Origin: CAZUCD01 sp964618855
GTDB taxonomy: Bacteria; Sumerlaeota; Sumerlaeia; SLMS01; JANRJK01
Assembly (NCBI GenBank): GCA_964618855.1
Contig: CAZUCD010000014.1
Span: forward strand, 1-37,545
Reading direction: 5' to 3'
Length of the DNA stretch: 37,545 nucleotides
Shown: positions 7,970-15,044 of the stretch, piece after piece
How the letters are laid out: every line of letters starts with the position of its first letter
How positions within the stretch are numbered: the stretch's first letter is position 1
The notes under the pieces: generated by a model
Told to the model about the DNA's origin: nothing
Seen by the model: the letters and a program-made list of their open reading frames with translations, nothing else
Database searches by the model: none
Translations under genes and position numbers: made by a program

Positions 7970-9076
7970 TCAAACATTTCCTGTCCCTGTTTTGGAGAGG
8001 AGCCGGTGGAAGTGGTGCGTTCCCTGTTCGCGCAGGGGGGAGTACCGGCCCCGGGAGTAGATACGGCTGCGCACGCCGCGCTGCACGGTCTCGACAATGG
8101 CTTCGTCCTCCCGCTCGACGCGGTCCAGATCGGCGCCGGCGCCCATCCCGATCTTCGATTCGTCCCACACGTAGGACAGGAACGAAACCCTTGTCATCGC
8201 TACGCTTAGGGGCTTCACGACGTTCACCGAGAGTCCCCAGGGATAGAAGTTGAGCATGAGGTTCGGAAACAGCCACCAGTAGTAGGCCGCGACCGCCTTT
8301 CCTGCGTCTGGCGAGTCCTTTGGCAGGTCGAAGCACTCCATGCCATCCTTCGCGATGCCCAACTGGACGTTGCACCACGGGTGCAGTTCCGTGGTGTAGC
8401 TGCCGTAGTCGAGTGTATCCGCCAAGGAGGCGTGCACGTAGGGGACGTGGAATCCCTCGAGGTAGTTCTCGCAGTAGAGGGCCCAGTTCGCCTTTACAAC
8501 GTAGTCGCGCGAGCGCGCCGGATCGAATCGGAACTCGGCAAGCGGTAGCCAGCCGAGCCGGTCGTGGATGGGGCCGAGCCATTCGCCGAACGGGACGCAG
8601 GGATCGAGTGCCGTGAAAAGGAAGGGGCCCCACGCCTCCAAGGGCACTTGGGCCAGATCGTCGCAGGGGGCCGGAAATCCCTCCACGCCGCCAAACTCCG
8701 GCATCGACTGGAACTTCCCGTCCATCCCGAACCGCCGGCCGTGATAGCGGCATCGCAGCGCCTTCGCCGTTCCGGGGGAGTCCACGACGAGGTTCCCCCG
8801 GTGCGTGCAGACATTGGACAGGCAGCGCAGGCGATCGGAATCGTCGCGTGAGAGGAGCAGCGGTTCCTCGCACGCCCCGGGAAGGAAGGTGAAAGGGTGG
8901 ATGGCACCCGGTACGCGCGCCAGTTCGGTCGAGCCGACAAACTGCCAGCTTCGGGCGAGGACGCGCTCGCATACGGCAGAGTGCGCCCCTGAATCGCAGT
9001 AGAACTGCGCGGGCGGCGTGTGGGCGCGACGGATGTCGGAGTCGATCTCGAAGTCGAGCGGATCGCCGTGGCGCAT
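7970..9076 (-). CDS. Rieske non-heme iron oxygenase, alpha-subunit type
   Basis: A 368-aa ring-hydroxylating/choline-monooxygenase-like oxygenase. With the start at 9076, the Rieske 2Fe-2S ligands are C90 and H92 (CTHRG) and C109 and H112 (CRYHG). The mononuclear iron site follows in the C-terminal START-like domain as NYLEGFHVPYVH (H210, H215), with an acidic ligand probably in the later REDEAIVE segment. It oxidises a small substrate with O2 and electrons from a reductase not found in this window; the substrate cannot be read from sequence. An ATG at 9205 is in frame, but it would add 43 low-complexity residues and leave only 28 bp to the divergent gene at 9234. ATG 9076 has GAGG 8 nt upstream and a natural start (MRHGDPLDFEIDSDIRRA). 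Confidence 0.92.
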   Translation of the reverse strand: MRHGDPLDFEIDSDIRRAHTPPAQFYCDSGAHSAVCERVLARSWQFVGSTELARVPGAIHPFTFLPGACEEPLLLSRDDSDRLRCLSNVCTHRGNLVVDSPGTAKALRCRYHGRRFGMDGKFQSMPEFGGVEGFPAPCDDLAQVPLEAWGPFLFTALDPCVPFGEWLGPIHDRLGWLPLAEFRFDPARSRDYVVKANWALYCENYLEGFHVPYVHASLADTLDYGSYTTELHPWCNVQLGIAKDGMECFDLPKDSPDAGKAVAAYYWWLFPNLMLNFYPWGLSVNVVKPLSVAMTRVSFLSYVWDESKIGMGAGADLDRVEREDEAIVETVQRGVRSRIYSRGRYSPLREQGTHHFHRLLSKTGTGNV

Positions 9077-9233
9077 GAAGGGTGCCTCGCAGGGGAGTGG
9101 ACCGACAGATTGCCCATCCCGGGAGGGCGTCTCAATCGAAGCTGACGGGGGGGCGCCAAACTCTGGCTCGACCCTTGCCAGTCGTCTGGTAGACGATTCC
9201 GCCACAACTCAGGGATCAAACAAGGGGAACACC

Positions 9234-10037
9234 ATGTTGCGCATGCGCATAGCCACCGCGGCCATCGCCGCACTCATCCTCGGCTCGGCCACAACCGGCT
9301 TCGCCCAGGACGCCTCCAAGCCGAAGTCGCCGCCGCAAAAGGGCGAGAACGTTCAAGTTGTCGACGGCAAGGAGCAGGTCGACCTTACCACCGGGCAGGT
9401 TCGCGGCCGCGGCGAGGGCGCGAAGGGTGAGGCCGAGCGCCGCATGGGGCGCGGTGAGGAGGTCGCGTGGAAGGACCTGCCCGCGCCGGTCCTCGATGCC
9501 TTTTCCAAGGTGTTCGTGAACGCCAACCCGGCGACGGCGACAAAGCTGAAGCTCGGCCGCGTGACGACGTTCGAGGCGCGCGAGAGCGATTCCGCCGAGA
9601 TGGTCTTCGCACGCGCGACGGAGGATGGGACCATCCTCGAGGTCGGCCGGAAGGCGAAGTCGATCCCCGCGCCGGTGCAGGCCTTCATCGACGAACGGCT
9701 CGGCGGCCAGGCCGGGACCGTCCGCGAGGTCTCGACCACGTACTACGAGATCGAGGTCGCGCGCGGCGCGAATGCGCGCCTCCAGCGCATGAACGTCAAT
9801 GCTGCTGGCCAACCCGTGCCGGGTGCAGGGCTCGCGCAGATGATGGACCGTGGACCCATCGGCCCGCGCGGAGGCGGGGAAAAGCCCGTCGCCACCCCTC
9901 CAGGCAAGCCAGTCAAGCCACAGGACGATGTCACGGACATACCGGCACGCCAGACGAGGCCCACCGAGGGGGAGAAGCCCAAGCCCAAGGACGCACCCAA
10001 GGGACCCGGGCAGGAGAAGCCGAAGGGGCCGAAGTAA
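9234..10037 (+). CDS. Secreted PepSY-like protein with basic Pro/Lys-rich tail
   Basis: A 267-aa exported protein. ATG 9234 is preceded by AAGGGG, 6-7 nt away, and starts a signal peptide (hydrophobic core TAAIAALILGSATTGFA) with cleavage near residue 23-25. After a charged linker the core (about residues 75-190) shows two related half-modules. The first runs from LPAPVLDAFSKVF through TTFEARESDSAEMVF to GTILEVGRKA; the second runs from IPAPVQAFIDERLGG through STTYYEIEVARG to LQRMNVNAAGQPV. This two-part pattern is that of PepSY-like/BLIP-like folds. The tail (about 205-267) is Pro/Lys-rich and disordered. The role is unknown; PepSY-type domains often inhibit or escort peptidases, or bind metal. 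It is a single-gene unit with its own terminator at 10087-10125. Confidence 0.82.
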   Translation: MLRMRIATAAIAALILGSATTGFAQDASKPKSPPQKGENVQVVDGKEQVDLTTGQVRGRGEGAKGEAERRMGRGEEVAWKDLPAPVLDAFSKVFVNANPATATKLKLGRVTTFEARESDSAEMVFARATEDGTILEVGRKAKSIPAPVQAFIDERLGGQAGTVREVSTTYYEIEVARGANARLQRMNVNAAGQPVPGAGLAQMMDRGPIGPRGGGEKPVATPPGKPVKPQDDVTDIPARQTRPTEGEKPKPKDAPKGPGQEKPKGPK

Positions 10038-10086
10038 GGGTTCCGGGTCCCGCGCGCGGGGTCTCAGTCACAGCGGAGTGGAATTG

Positions 10087-10125
10087 ACCGGGGACGGCGA
10101 GGTTGCCGTCCCCGGTTTCGTTTTT
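10087..10125 (+). terminator. Rho-independent terminator after the PepSY-like gene
   Basis: A perfect 12-bp stem (ACCGGGGACGGC at 10087-10098 with GCCGTCCCCGGT at 10105-10116), loop GAGGTT, followed by TTCGTTTTT. It lies 50 bp after the stop at 10037 and just before the convergent guaB3 end. The minus-strand side lacks a T tail, so it terminates mainly plus-strand transcripts. Confidence 0.9.
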
Positions 10126-10132
10126 CGTCTAC

Positions 10133-11305
10133 TCAGCCCGCCTTGCCCATCCCCACCCTTTGGGTGCGCTGGTAGAGCTTCCCCTCCTGCTTGATCGAGG
10201 GCGCGAGGATGATCTCGACGAGCTGCATCTCGCGGATGTTGCGGGCACCGACGGCTCCCATGCACGTGCGCAGGGCGCCGACGAGGTTCTGCGAGCCGTC
10301 GTCCATGCTCGCAGGGCCGAAGAGGATCTCGTCGAGTGTGCCGGTCGTGCCGACGTGGACGCGGGTGCCGCGGGGCAGGTTCTGGTGCGGGGTGGCCATG
10401 CCCCAGTGGTAGCCCTTGCCAGGGGCCTCGGCGGCCTTGGCGAACGCGGAGCCGACGACGACGGCGTCGGCGCCGCATGCGAACGCCTTGCAGATGTCGC
10501 CCCCCTTGGACATCCCGCCGTCCGTGATGATCGGGATGTAGCGCCCGGTCTTCTTGTAGTGGAAGTCGCGCGCCCAAGCGCAATCCACGGTCGCGGTGAC
10601 TTGTGGAACGCCCAACCCGAGGACTCCGCGCGTGGTGCACGCCTCGCCGGGGCCGATGCCGACCATGATCCCGGCAGGGCCGCACGCCATCAGTTCGAGG
10701 CACGCCTCCGAGGAAACAGTGTTGCCGAGAACCACGGGGAGCTTCATCCCCGAGATGAACTTCGCGAGGTCGAGTGGCTTGTAGGACTTCGCCTCGTGCC
10801 GGGCCGAGGTGACCGTGGCCTGGACGACGAAGATGCCCGCGTCGGCCTCCTGCGCGATGGCGCCGAAACGCTCCGCGCGCTGCGGAATCGCTGAAACGAC
10901 GGGAAGGACTCCCGCGGCGCGGATCTCCTCGATGCGCCGTCCGACCAGTTCCTCCCTGATTGGCGCCTGGTACACCTGCTGGAGCTTTGCGGTGATCGCC
11001 TCGGCCGGGAGCGTCGCCAATTCGGCGAGCACCTCGGAGGGCTTCTCGTAGCGCGTCTGCACGCCCTCGAGGTTGAGGATGCCGAAGCCCCCCGCCCTGC
11101 CCATGGCGATCGCGAAGGGAACATCGACGACGCCATCCATCGCCGCCGCGATGATGGGCACGGAGAACGAACGCCCGCCGATCTCCCAGCTTGAGTCCAC
11201 GTCCTCGGGCTCGATCGTCACCAGCCCCGGCACGAGAGCGATCTCATCCAGCCCGTATGCGCGCCGCGCCTTGCGTCCGCGCCCGATCCACTCCCCCATG
11301 GCCAT
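10133..11305 (-). CDS. guaB3: GuaB3-family IMP dehydrogenase-related protein
   Basis: A 390-aa TIM-barrel protein of the IMPDH/GMP reductase superfamily. Visible hallmarks: the N-terminal ARRAYGLDEIALVPG segment, VPIIAAAMDGV, the phosphate-binding ITDGGMSKGGDICKAFACGADAVVVGS, and the active-site loop GIGPGEACTTRGVLG with the catalytic cysteine. The CBS pair of true GuaB is absent, and the length and text fit the GuaB3 subgroup (TIGR01304 type), which has been linked to purine interconversion. I chose ATG 11305 (MAMGEWIGRGRKARR). The longer frame to 11545 reads through a repeat-rich intergenic region and is unlikely to be coding. A second ATG at 11299 is equally possible. Ribosome-binding site weak. 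ligA lies upstream on the same strand, 267 bp away. Confidence 0.93.
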   Translation of the reverse strand: MAMGEWIGRGRKARRAYGLDEIALVPGLVTIEPEDVDSSWEIGGRSFSVPIIAAAMDGVVDVPFAIAMGRAGGFGILNLEGVQTRYEKPSEVLAELATLPAEAITAKLQQVYQAPIREELVGRRIEEIRAAGVLPVVSAIPQRAERFGAIAQEADAGIFVVQATVTSARHEAKSYKPLDLAKFISGMKLPVVLGNTVSSEACLELMACGPAGIMVGIGPGEACTTRGVLGLGVPQVTATVDCAWARDFHYKKTGRYIPIITDGGMSKGGDICKAFACGADAVVVGSAFAKAAEAPGKGYHWGMATPHQNLPRGTRVHVGTTGTLDEILFGPASMDDGSQNLVGALRTCMGAVGARNIREMQLVEIILAPSIKQEGKLYQRTQRVGMGKAG

Positions 11306-11370
11306 GCCCCCGAAGTGTGCGAGATGTTCGAGCGTCCCCTTCCCCGCGCCTTCGGTGCAAGGCCGTGTGT

Positions 11371-11405
11371 GGGGGATCGGGATTCGGGGATCGCGAATCG
11401 GGGTC
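11371..11405. repeat. Heptanucleotide array H3 (G-rich on plus strand)
   Basis: Consecutive 7-mers GGGGATC, GGGATTC, GGGGATC, GCGAATC, GGGGTCA on the plus strand, in the guaB3-ligA gap. Array H4, about 130 bp further on, has the opposite orientation, so the two can pair. Confidence 0.68.
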
Positions 11406-11418
11406 AACGGCCCCGGGG

Positions 11419-11437
11419 GGGCGGCGTCTCGCCGCCC
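11419..11437. repeat. Perfect GC-rich hairpin GGGCGGCG/CGCCGCCC
   Basis: An 8-bp perfect stem with loop TCT in the guaB3-ligA intergenic region, flanked by G and C runs. A similar element with a longer loop lies between dnaK and grpE (36242-36268). No T tract follows on either strand, so it is not an obvious terminator. Confidence 0.6.
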
Positions 11438-11535
11438 GCCTTTGGCTGATTCCACCAGACCGGGAATCGGGTCGGCGCCCCTCCCCCCGGCCGGACCCAA
11501 GTCCTTCCAAACTCCGCGGCCCCGATCGCGAGGAC

Positions 11536-11586
11536 CACGATTCATGACTCCCGATTGCCGATTCCCGACTCGCTATTCCCCCGATT
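11536..11586. repeat. Heptanucleotide array H4 (G-rich on minus strand), overlaps the ligA stop
   Basis: On the minus strand it reads GGGAATA, GCGAGTC, GGGAATC, GGCAATC, GGGAGTC, ATGAATC. The ligA stop codon at 11573-11575 is inside it, so the last residues of LigA (SGE) are encoded by the array. Confidence 0.68.
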
Positions 11587-13600
11587 TTGCAATTCTGGCG
11601 GTGAACTCCGGCTCGTCCCAGACCTCGATGCCGAGTTCGCGGGCCTTGGCGAGCTTGCTGCCAGCGCTTTCGCCGGCGACGACGACGCTGGTCTTCTTGC
11701 TGACACTGCCGGAGACCTTGCCCCCTCGATGCTCGATGAGGGCCTTGGCTTCGTCGCGTGTCATGGTGGACAACTCGCCGGTGAGCACGAAGGTCCTGCC
11801 GGCGAAGTCCCCGCTGGTTGCGGCGGGCGCGGGTTCCGCGTTGGCCGGGGACACGCCAAGCTCCAGCATCCGCGCGATCTGGTGCTGGTTCCCGGGAAGT
11901 CCGAAGAAGCCGACGAGGCTTTCCGCGGTCACGTCACCGATCCCATGGACCGCCTTGAACTCGCCGAAGGTGGCGTTGCGCATGCGTTCGAGGGAAACGA
12001 AGTGGCGGGCGAGGTCCGCGGCCGTGGATTCGCCCACGTTCGGGATGCCCAACGCATGGATGAACGCGGCAAGCGGCCGCGTCTTTGACTTCTCGATGCC
12101 GGCCAGCAGCAGCTCGATGCTGCGGTCGGCGAAACCCTCGAGCCCGCGCAGGCGTGGCGCATCGAGTTCGTAGATGCTGGCGAAGTCGCGGATGCGGCCC
12201 TCGGAGACGAGCTGCGCGACGGTCTTGTCCCCGAGGCCCTCGATGTCCATCGCGCGGCGCGACGCGAAGTGGACGAGCTTCTCCGCGATCTGCGCCGGGC
12301 ATGCCGCGTTCATGCAGAGTATCGCCTTGTCGGACTCCTCGACGAGGGGGGAGCCGCATGAGGGGCACTCGGCGGGGGGCGGAATCGGCATGCCGAGCCC
12401 ATCCTGCCCGGGTGCGACCCCGGTGACCTGCGGGATGATCTCCCCCGCCTTCATCACGAGCACGCGCGCACCGATGCGGACTCCGAGCTGCGCGATCTGG
12501 GACATGTTGTGGAGGCTTGCGCGACGGACCTCGGTGCCGGCGAGCGTCACGGGGTCGAGCTCGGCGACGGGCGTGACGCGCCCGGTCCGCCCGACCTGCC
12601 ATGTCACCGAGCGGAGCAGGGTCTCCGCGACCTCGGCGCTGAACTTGTACGCCACGGCCCAGCGCGGGGCCTTCGAGGTTGTCCCGAGGCGTTCCTGCCA
12701 GTCGCGGCGGTTCACCTTGATGACGAGGCCGTCGGTTTCGAAGGGGAGGTCGTGGCGCGCTGCATCCCAGTGCCCGACCGCATGGGCGATTCCCCCGGGC
12801 CCCTGGACGAGGCGGCGCTGGGGCTCGACGCGGAGCCCGAGGTCGTGGAGTTTCTGCAGGAACCCGAAGTGCGTCGCCGGCGCCTCGAACGCCGTCGCGC
12901 CTCCGAGCGCATAGGCGAACATGCGCAGGGGGCGCTCCGCAACCAGCCTCGGGTCGAGCTGCTTGAGCGTGCCGGCGGCGGTGTTGCGGGGATTGGCGTA
13001 GAGCTCCTCACCGCGCGCGGCGCGTGCCTCGTTGAGGCGGTCGAAGTCCGCGCGCTCGAAGTAGACCTCGCCTCGCACCTCGATGAGTCCGGGCACGGGC
13101 TCCCTCAGCCGCCTCGGAATGTCCCGGAGGGTGAGCAGGTTCGCCGTGATGACGTCCCCCTCCGTACCGTCGCCGCGCGTCAGGCCGCGCAGCAGCACGC
13201 CATCCTCGTAAACGAGGGAGACGCCGACGCCGTCGATCTTGAGCTCGATGACGTAATCGATCGGAGGGTCCGCGGGGGTGAGGCCGAGCCCGCGGCGGCA
13301 GCGCGCGTCGAATGCAAGGACGTCCTCCACGCTGTACGTGTTGTCCATGGACAGCATGGGCTTCAGGTGGCGCTCGGACCTGAATCCCTCGGCGCGATCG
13401 GAGCCGGGCTTCTGCGTGGGTGAATCGGGCGTGGCGAGCCCCGGGTACTCGGCCTCGATGGCGCGCAGCCTCGCGACGAGCGCGTCGTATTCGCGGTCCG
13501 AAATCTCGGGCTTCGCGTGGCGGAAGTAGAGCTCGTCATGCCGGGCGACCTCCCGCCTCAGGCGGGCGGCTTCCTCGGCGGCGTCGAACAGGTCGCTCAT
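11573..13600 (-). CDS. ligA: NAD+-dependent DNA ligase
   Basis: A 675-aa LigA, the usual full length, which seals nicks in replication and repair using NAD+. Domains in order: Ia region (YFRHAKPEISDREYD), adenylation domain with HLKPMLSMDNTYS and catalytic K121 in ELKIDG, OB fold, zinc finger C412, C415, C429 and C434 (CPSC...CMNAAC), helix-hairpin-helix repeats (GLGDKTVAQL, ALGIPNVGESTAADLA, VHGIGDVTAESL), and a C-terminal BRCT domain from FAGRTFVLTGELS. All key residues are present, so the enzyme should be active. ATG 13600 gives the expected MSDLFDAAEEAARLRREV start. The C-terminus (AKSGE) runs into repeat array H4. The start region abuts array H5. Probably essential and independently transcribed. 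Confidence 0.98.
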   Translation of the reverse strand: MSDLFDAAEEAARLRREVARHDELYFRHAKPEISDREYDALVARLRAIEAEYPGLATPDSPTQKPGSDRAEGFRSERHLKPMLSMDNTYSVEDVLAFDARCRRGLGLTPADPPIDYVIELKIDGVGVSLVYEDGVLLRGLTRGDGTEGDVITANLLTLRDIPRRLREPVPGLIEVRGEVYFERADFDRLNEARAARGEELYANPRNTAAGTLKQLDPRLVAERPLRMFAYALGGATAFEAPATHFGFLQKLHDLGLRVEPQRRLVQGPGGIAHAVGHWDAARHDLPFETDGLVIKVNRRDWQERLGTTSKAPRWAVAYKFSAEVAETLLRSVTWQVGRTGRVTPVAELDPVTLAGTEVRRASLHNMSQIAQLGVRIGARVLVMKAGEIIPQVTGVAPGQDGLGMPIPPPAECPSCGSPLVEESDKAILCMNAACPAQIAEKLVHFASRRAMDIEGLGDKTVAQLVSEGRIRDFASIYELDAPRLRGLEGFADRSIELLLAGIEKSKTRPLAAFIHALGIPNVGESTAADLARHFVSLERMRNATFGEFKAVHGIGDVTAESLVGFFGLPGNQHQIARMLELGVSPANAEPAPAATSGDFAGRTFVLTGELSTMTRDEAKALIEHRGGKVSGSVSKKTSVVVAGESAGSKLAKARELGIEVWDEPEFTARIAKSGE

Positions 13601-13604
13601 GAGC

Positions 13605-13690
13605 AGGGGCCGGGGTACAGAAGTCGGGGGCTGGAGGTCAGGGGCCGGGGATCGGGGCCCGCGTTCCGGCCCCGGGCCTCCGGTCCCCAG
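13605..13690. repeat. Inverted pair of heptanucleotide arrays H5
   Basis: The left half (13605-13660) is G-rich on the plus strand (GGGGTAC, AGAAGTC, GGGGGCT, GGAGGTC, AGGGGCC, GGGGATC, GGGGCCC). The right half (about 13665-13690) is C-rich and partly complementary. It fills the whole gap between ligA and the unknown gene whose stop is at 13691, and could fold into a long imperfect stem-loop in the transcript. Confidence 0.6.
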
Positions 13691-14497
13691 CTAGCATTGC
13701 ACCCTGACCATGGCCTCAAGTCCGAAGGCGATGTAGAGCGCGTACAGGTAGCGCTTGAGCTGGAGGATCGAGCGGTCCTCGCCCTCGACCGGGGGCCGTG
13801 CAAACCGGAGCTCCGGGGCGTCGGAGGCATCGCCGGACTCGACGAGCCTGAGGAGCATCTCGACGACCTCGTCGCCGGAGCGGCCGTCGGATGTGTCCAA
13901 TGCGTCCATTTGGAGGAGGACACCGAGGCCGTGGTTCGGGGAGACCTCGCCGACGAGGAACATCTGGTGCAGGAGCGTCTCGCTCGATGCACCGCCCCCC
14001 GGCAGGGGGACCGGGTCGGGGCGTTCGAGCAACCCAAGGCGGCGCCACTCGTGGAATCGCGTCTCGCCGCCGAACCGGAAGTTCGCGGCGGCGTCGACGA
14101 GGAGGGACCGGGACTGGCTCCCCTCCTCGCCGACACATGAGACGAGCCACTCCTCGGCTATGGAGGAGATCGGGAAGTCGATGGTTCCGAAGCACCCGAA
14201 CGGCTCCTCGCCGAGGCAGGCGGGGCAGCCCTCGCAGTGCTCACGGTACGCGGCGAGCGGTTGGACCTCCTCGCGCAACTCCTCCATCGAGACCGTCCGC
14301 TCCGCGACGACGCCGTCCGGGCGGACGACGCGCTCCTGGAGGCGTGTCGTGGCCTCGTCGATCTCGATGCCGCGCGATGCGAGGTCGGATTCGATCAGGC
14401 GTATGCGCAGTTGCCTGCGGATGAGGTCGGAGAGGTATTCCTCCCCGAGTTCCGACCGTGGCGTGCAGCCCGCCTGTATCTCGTAGTGTATCGCCAC
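13691..14497 (-). CDS. Unknown soluble protein with CxxCxxC-x7-C cluster
   Basis: A 268-aa protein that I do not recognise. There is no signal peptide or membrane segment. A cysteine cluster C88, C91, C94, C102 (CEGCPACLGEEPFGC) could bind zinc or an Fe-S centre. The N-terminal half contains a helical, charged stretch (LSDLIRRQLRIRLIESDL). The C-terminal part has HEWRRLGLL and ends with a hydrophobic helix and VRVQC. It starts 9 bp after the hpf stop on the same strand, so it is almost certainly co-transcribed with the ribosome hibernation factor and might share stationary-phase regulation. Composition and codon bias match the neighbours. Its real function is open. Confidence 0.78.
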   Translation of the reverse strand: MAIHYEIQAGCTPRSELGEEYLSDLIRRQLRIRLIESDLASRGIEIDEATTRLQERVVRPDGVVAERTVSMEELREEVQPLAAYREHCEGCPACLGEEPFGCFGTIDFPISSIAEEWLVSCVGEEGSQSRSLLVDAAANFRFGGETRFHEWRRLGLLERPDPVPLPGGGASSETLLHQMFLVGEVSPNHGLGVLLQMDALDTSDGRSGDEVVEMLLRLVESGDASDAPELRFARPPVEGEDRSILQLKRYLYALYIAFGLEAMVRVQC

Positions 14498-14506
14498 GGG
14501 CGTCGC

Positions 14507-14833
14507 TCAATCCTCCACCGCGCGGGAGGGGCGGGCGCGGCGGCCTCGCTCGGACTCCTTCTTGTTCTGGCGGGCGATCTGGCGCTCGACGCGCTTGAGC
14601 GAGGCGTCGAATGCCGCGCCGAGGTCGGTGTCCTCCGTCGATGCGGCCGCGTGGAAGTGGCCGGCCTGCATCAGCACCTCGACGCGGAACCGGAACTTCT
14701 CCTCCTGCATGACCACCTCGACGCTGTCCACCTTGTCGAAGTGGCGGGAGAGGCGCTCGCACTTCTTCAGGATGAGTTCCTTGAACTCGGGCTTCACTTC
14801 CATCTTGTTGCGGGCGGTGATTCTGATCGCCAT
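14507..14833 (-). CDS. hpf: Ribosome hibernation-promoting factor, short form
   Basis: A 108-aa HPF/RaiA-family protein. It binds the 30S decoding region in stationary phase and shuts down or dimerises ribosomes. The sequence shows the beta-alpha-beta-beta-beta-alpha fold pattern: MAIRITARNKMEVKPEF, the helix LILKKCERLSRHF, VEVVMQEEKFRFRVEVLMQ, then FHAAASTEDTDLGAAFDASLKRVERQIARQ and a basic tail. The C-terminal dimerisation domain of long HPF is absent. ATG 14833 is right: AAGGGAGA stands 7-8 nt upstream and the family start is matched, whereas the longer frame to 15046 would be an odd extension. It shares a 211-bp divergent control region with the exeA-like gene. Confidence 0.95.
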   Translation of the reverse strand: MAIRITARNKMEVKPEFKELILKKCERLSRHFDKVDSVEVVMQEEKFRFRVEVLMQAGHFHAAASTEDTDLGAAFDASLKRVERQIARQNKKESERGRRARPSRAVED

Positions 14834-14997
14834 GGACGTTCTCCCTTCGGTGAGGGGCTTCGGACCATCTGTTGGGCCATCCGGCACCCGGGAGAAAGAT
14901 AGCCCGCGCGCGGCGGGAGGCACAAGACGAACAGGACGCGGGGGGAAGTTTCGCGGTTGAAAATCGGGCGCCCGCGCCGACCCAACCGATGCCCCTG

Positions 14998-15003
14998 CTT
15001 GAC
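14998..15003 (+). promoter_or_regulatory. Candidate -35 element (TGCTTGACG) upstream of exeA-like gene
   Basis: The 9-mer TGCTTGACG contains TTGACG, 42 nt before the start codon at 15045. The same 9-mer lies upstream of infC and ylxM. A convincing -10 box is not visible in this GC-rich leader, so this is a suggestion only. Confidence 0.3.
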
Positions 15004-15044
15004 GTTCCTCCCCCGGCGCGGGGAGCGTCCACCGCGACCGCGCC

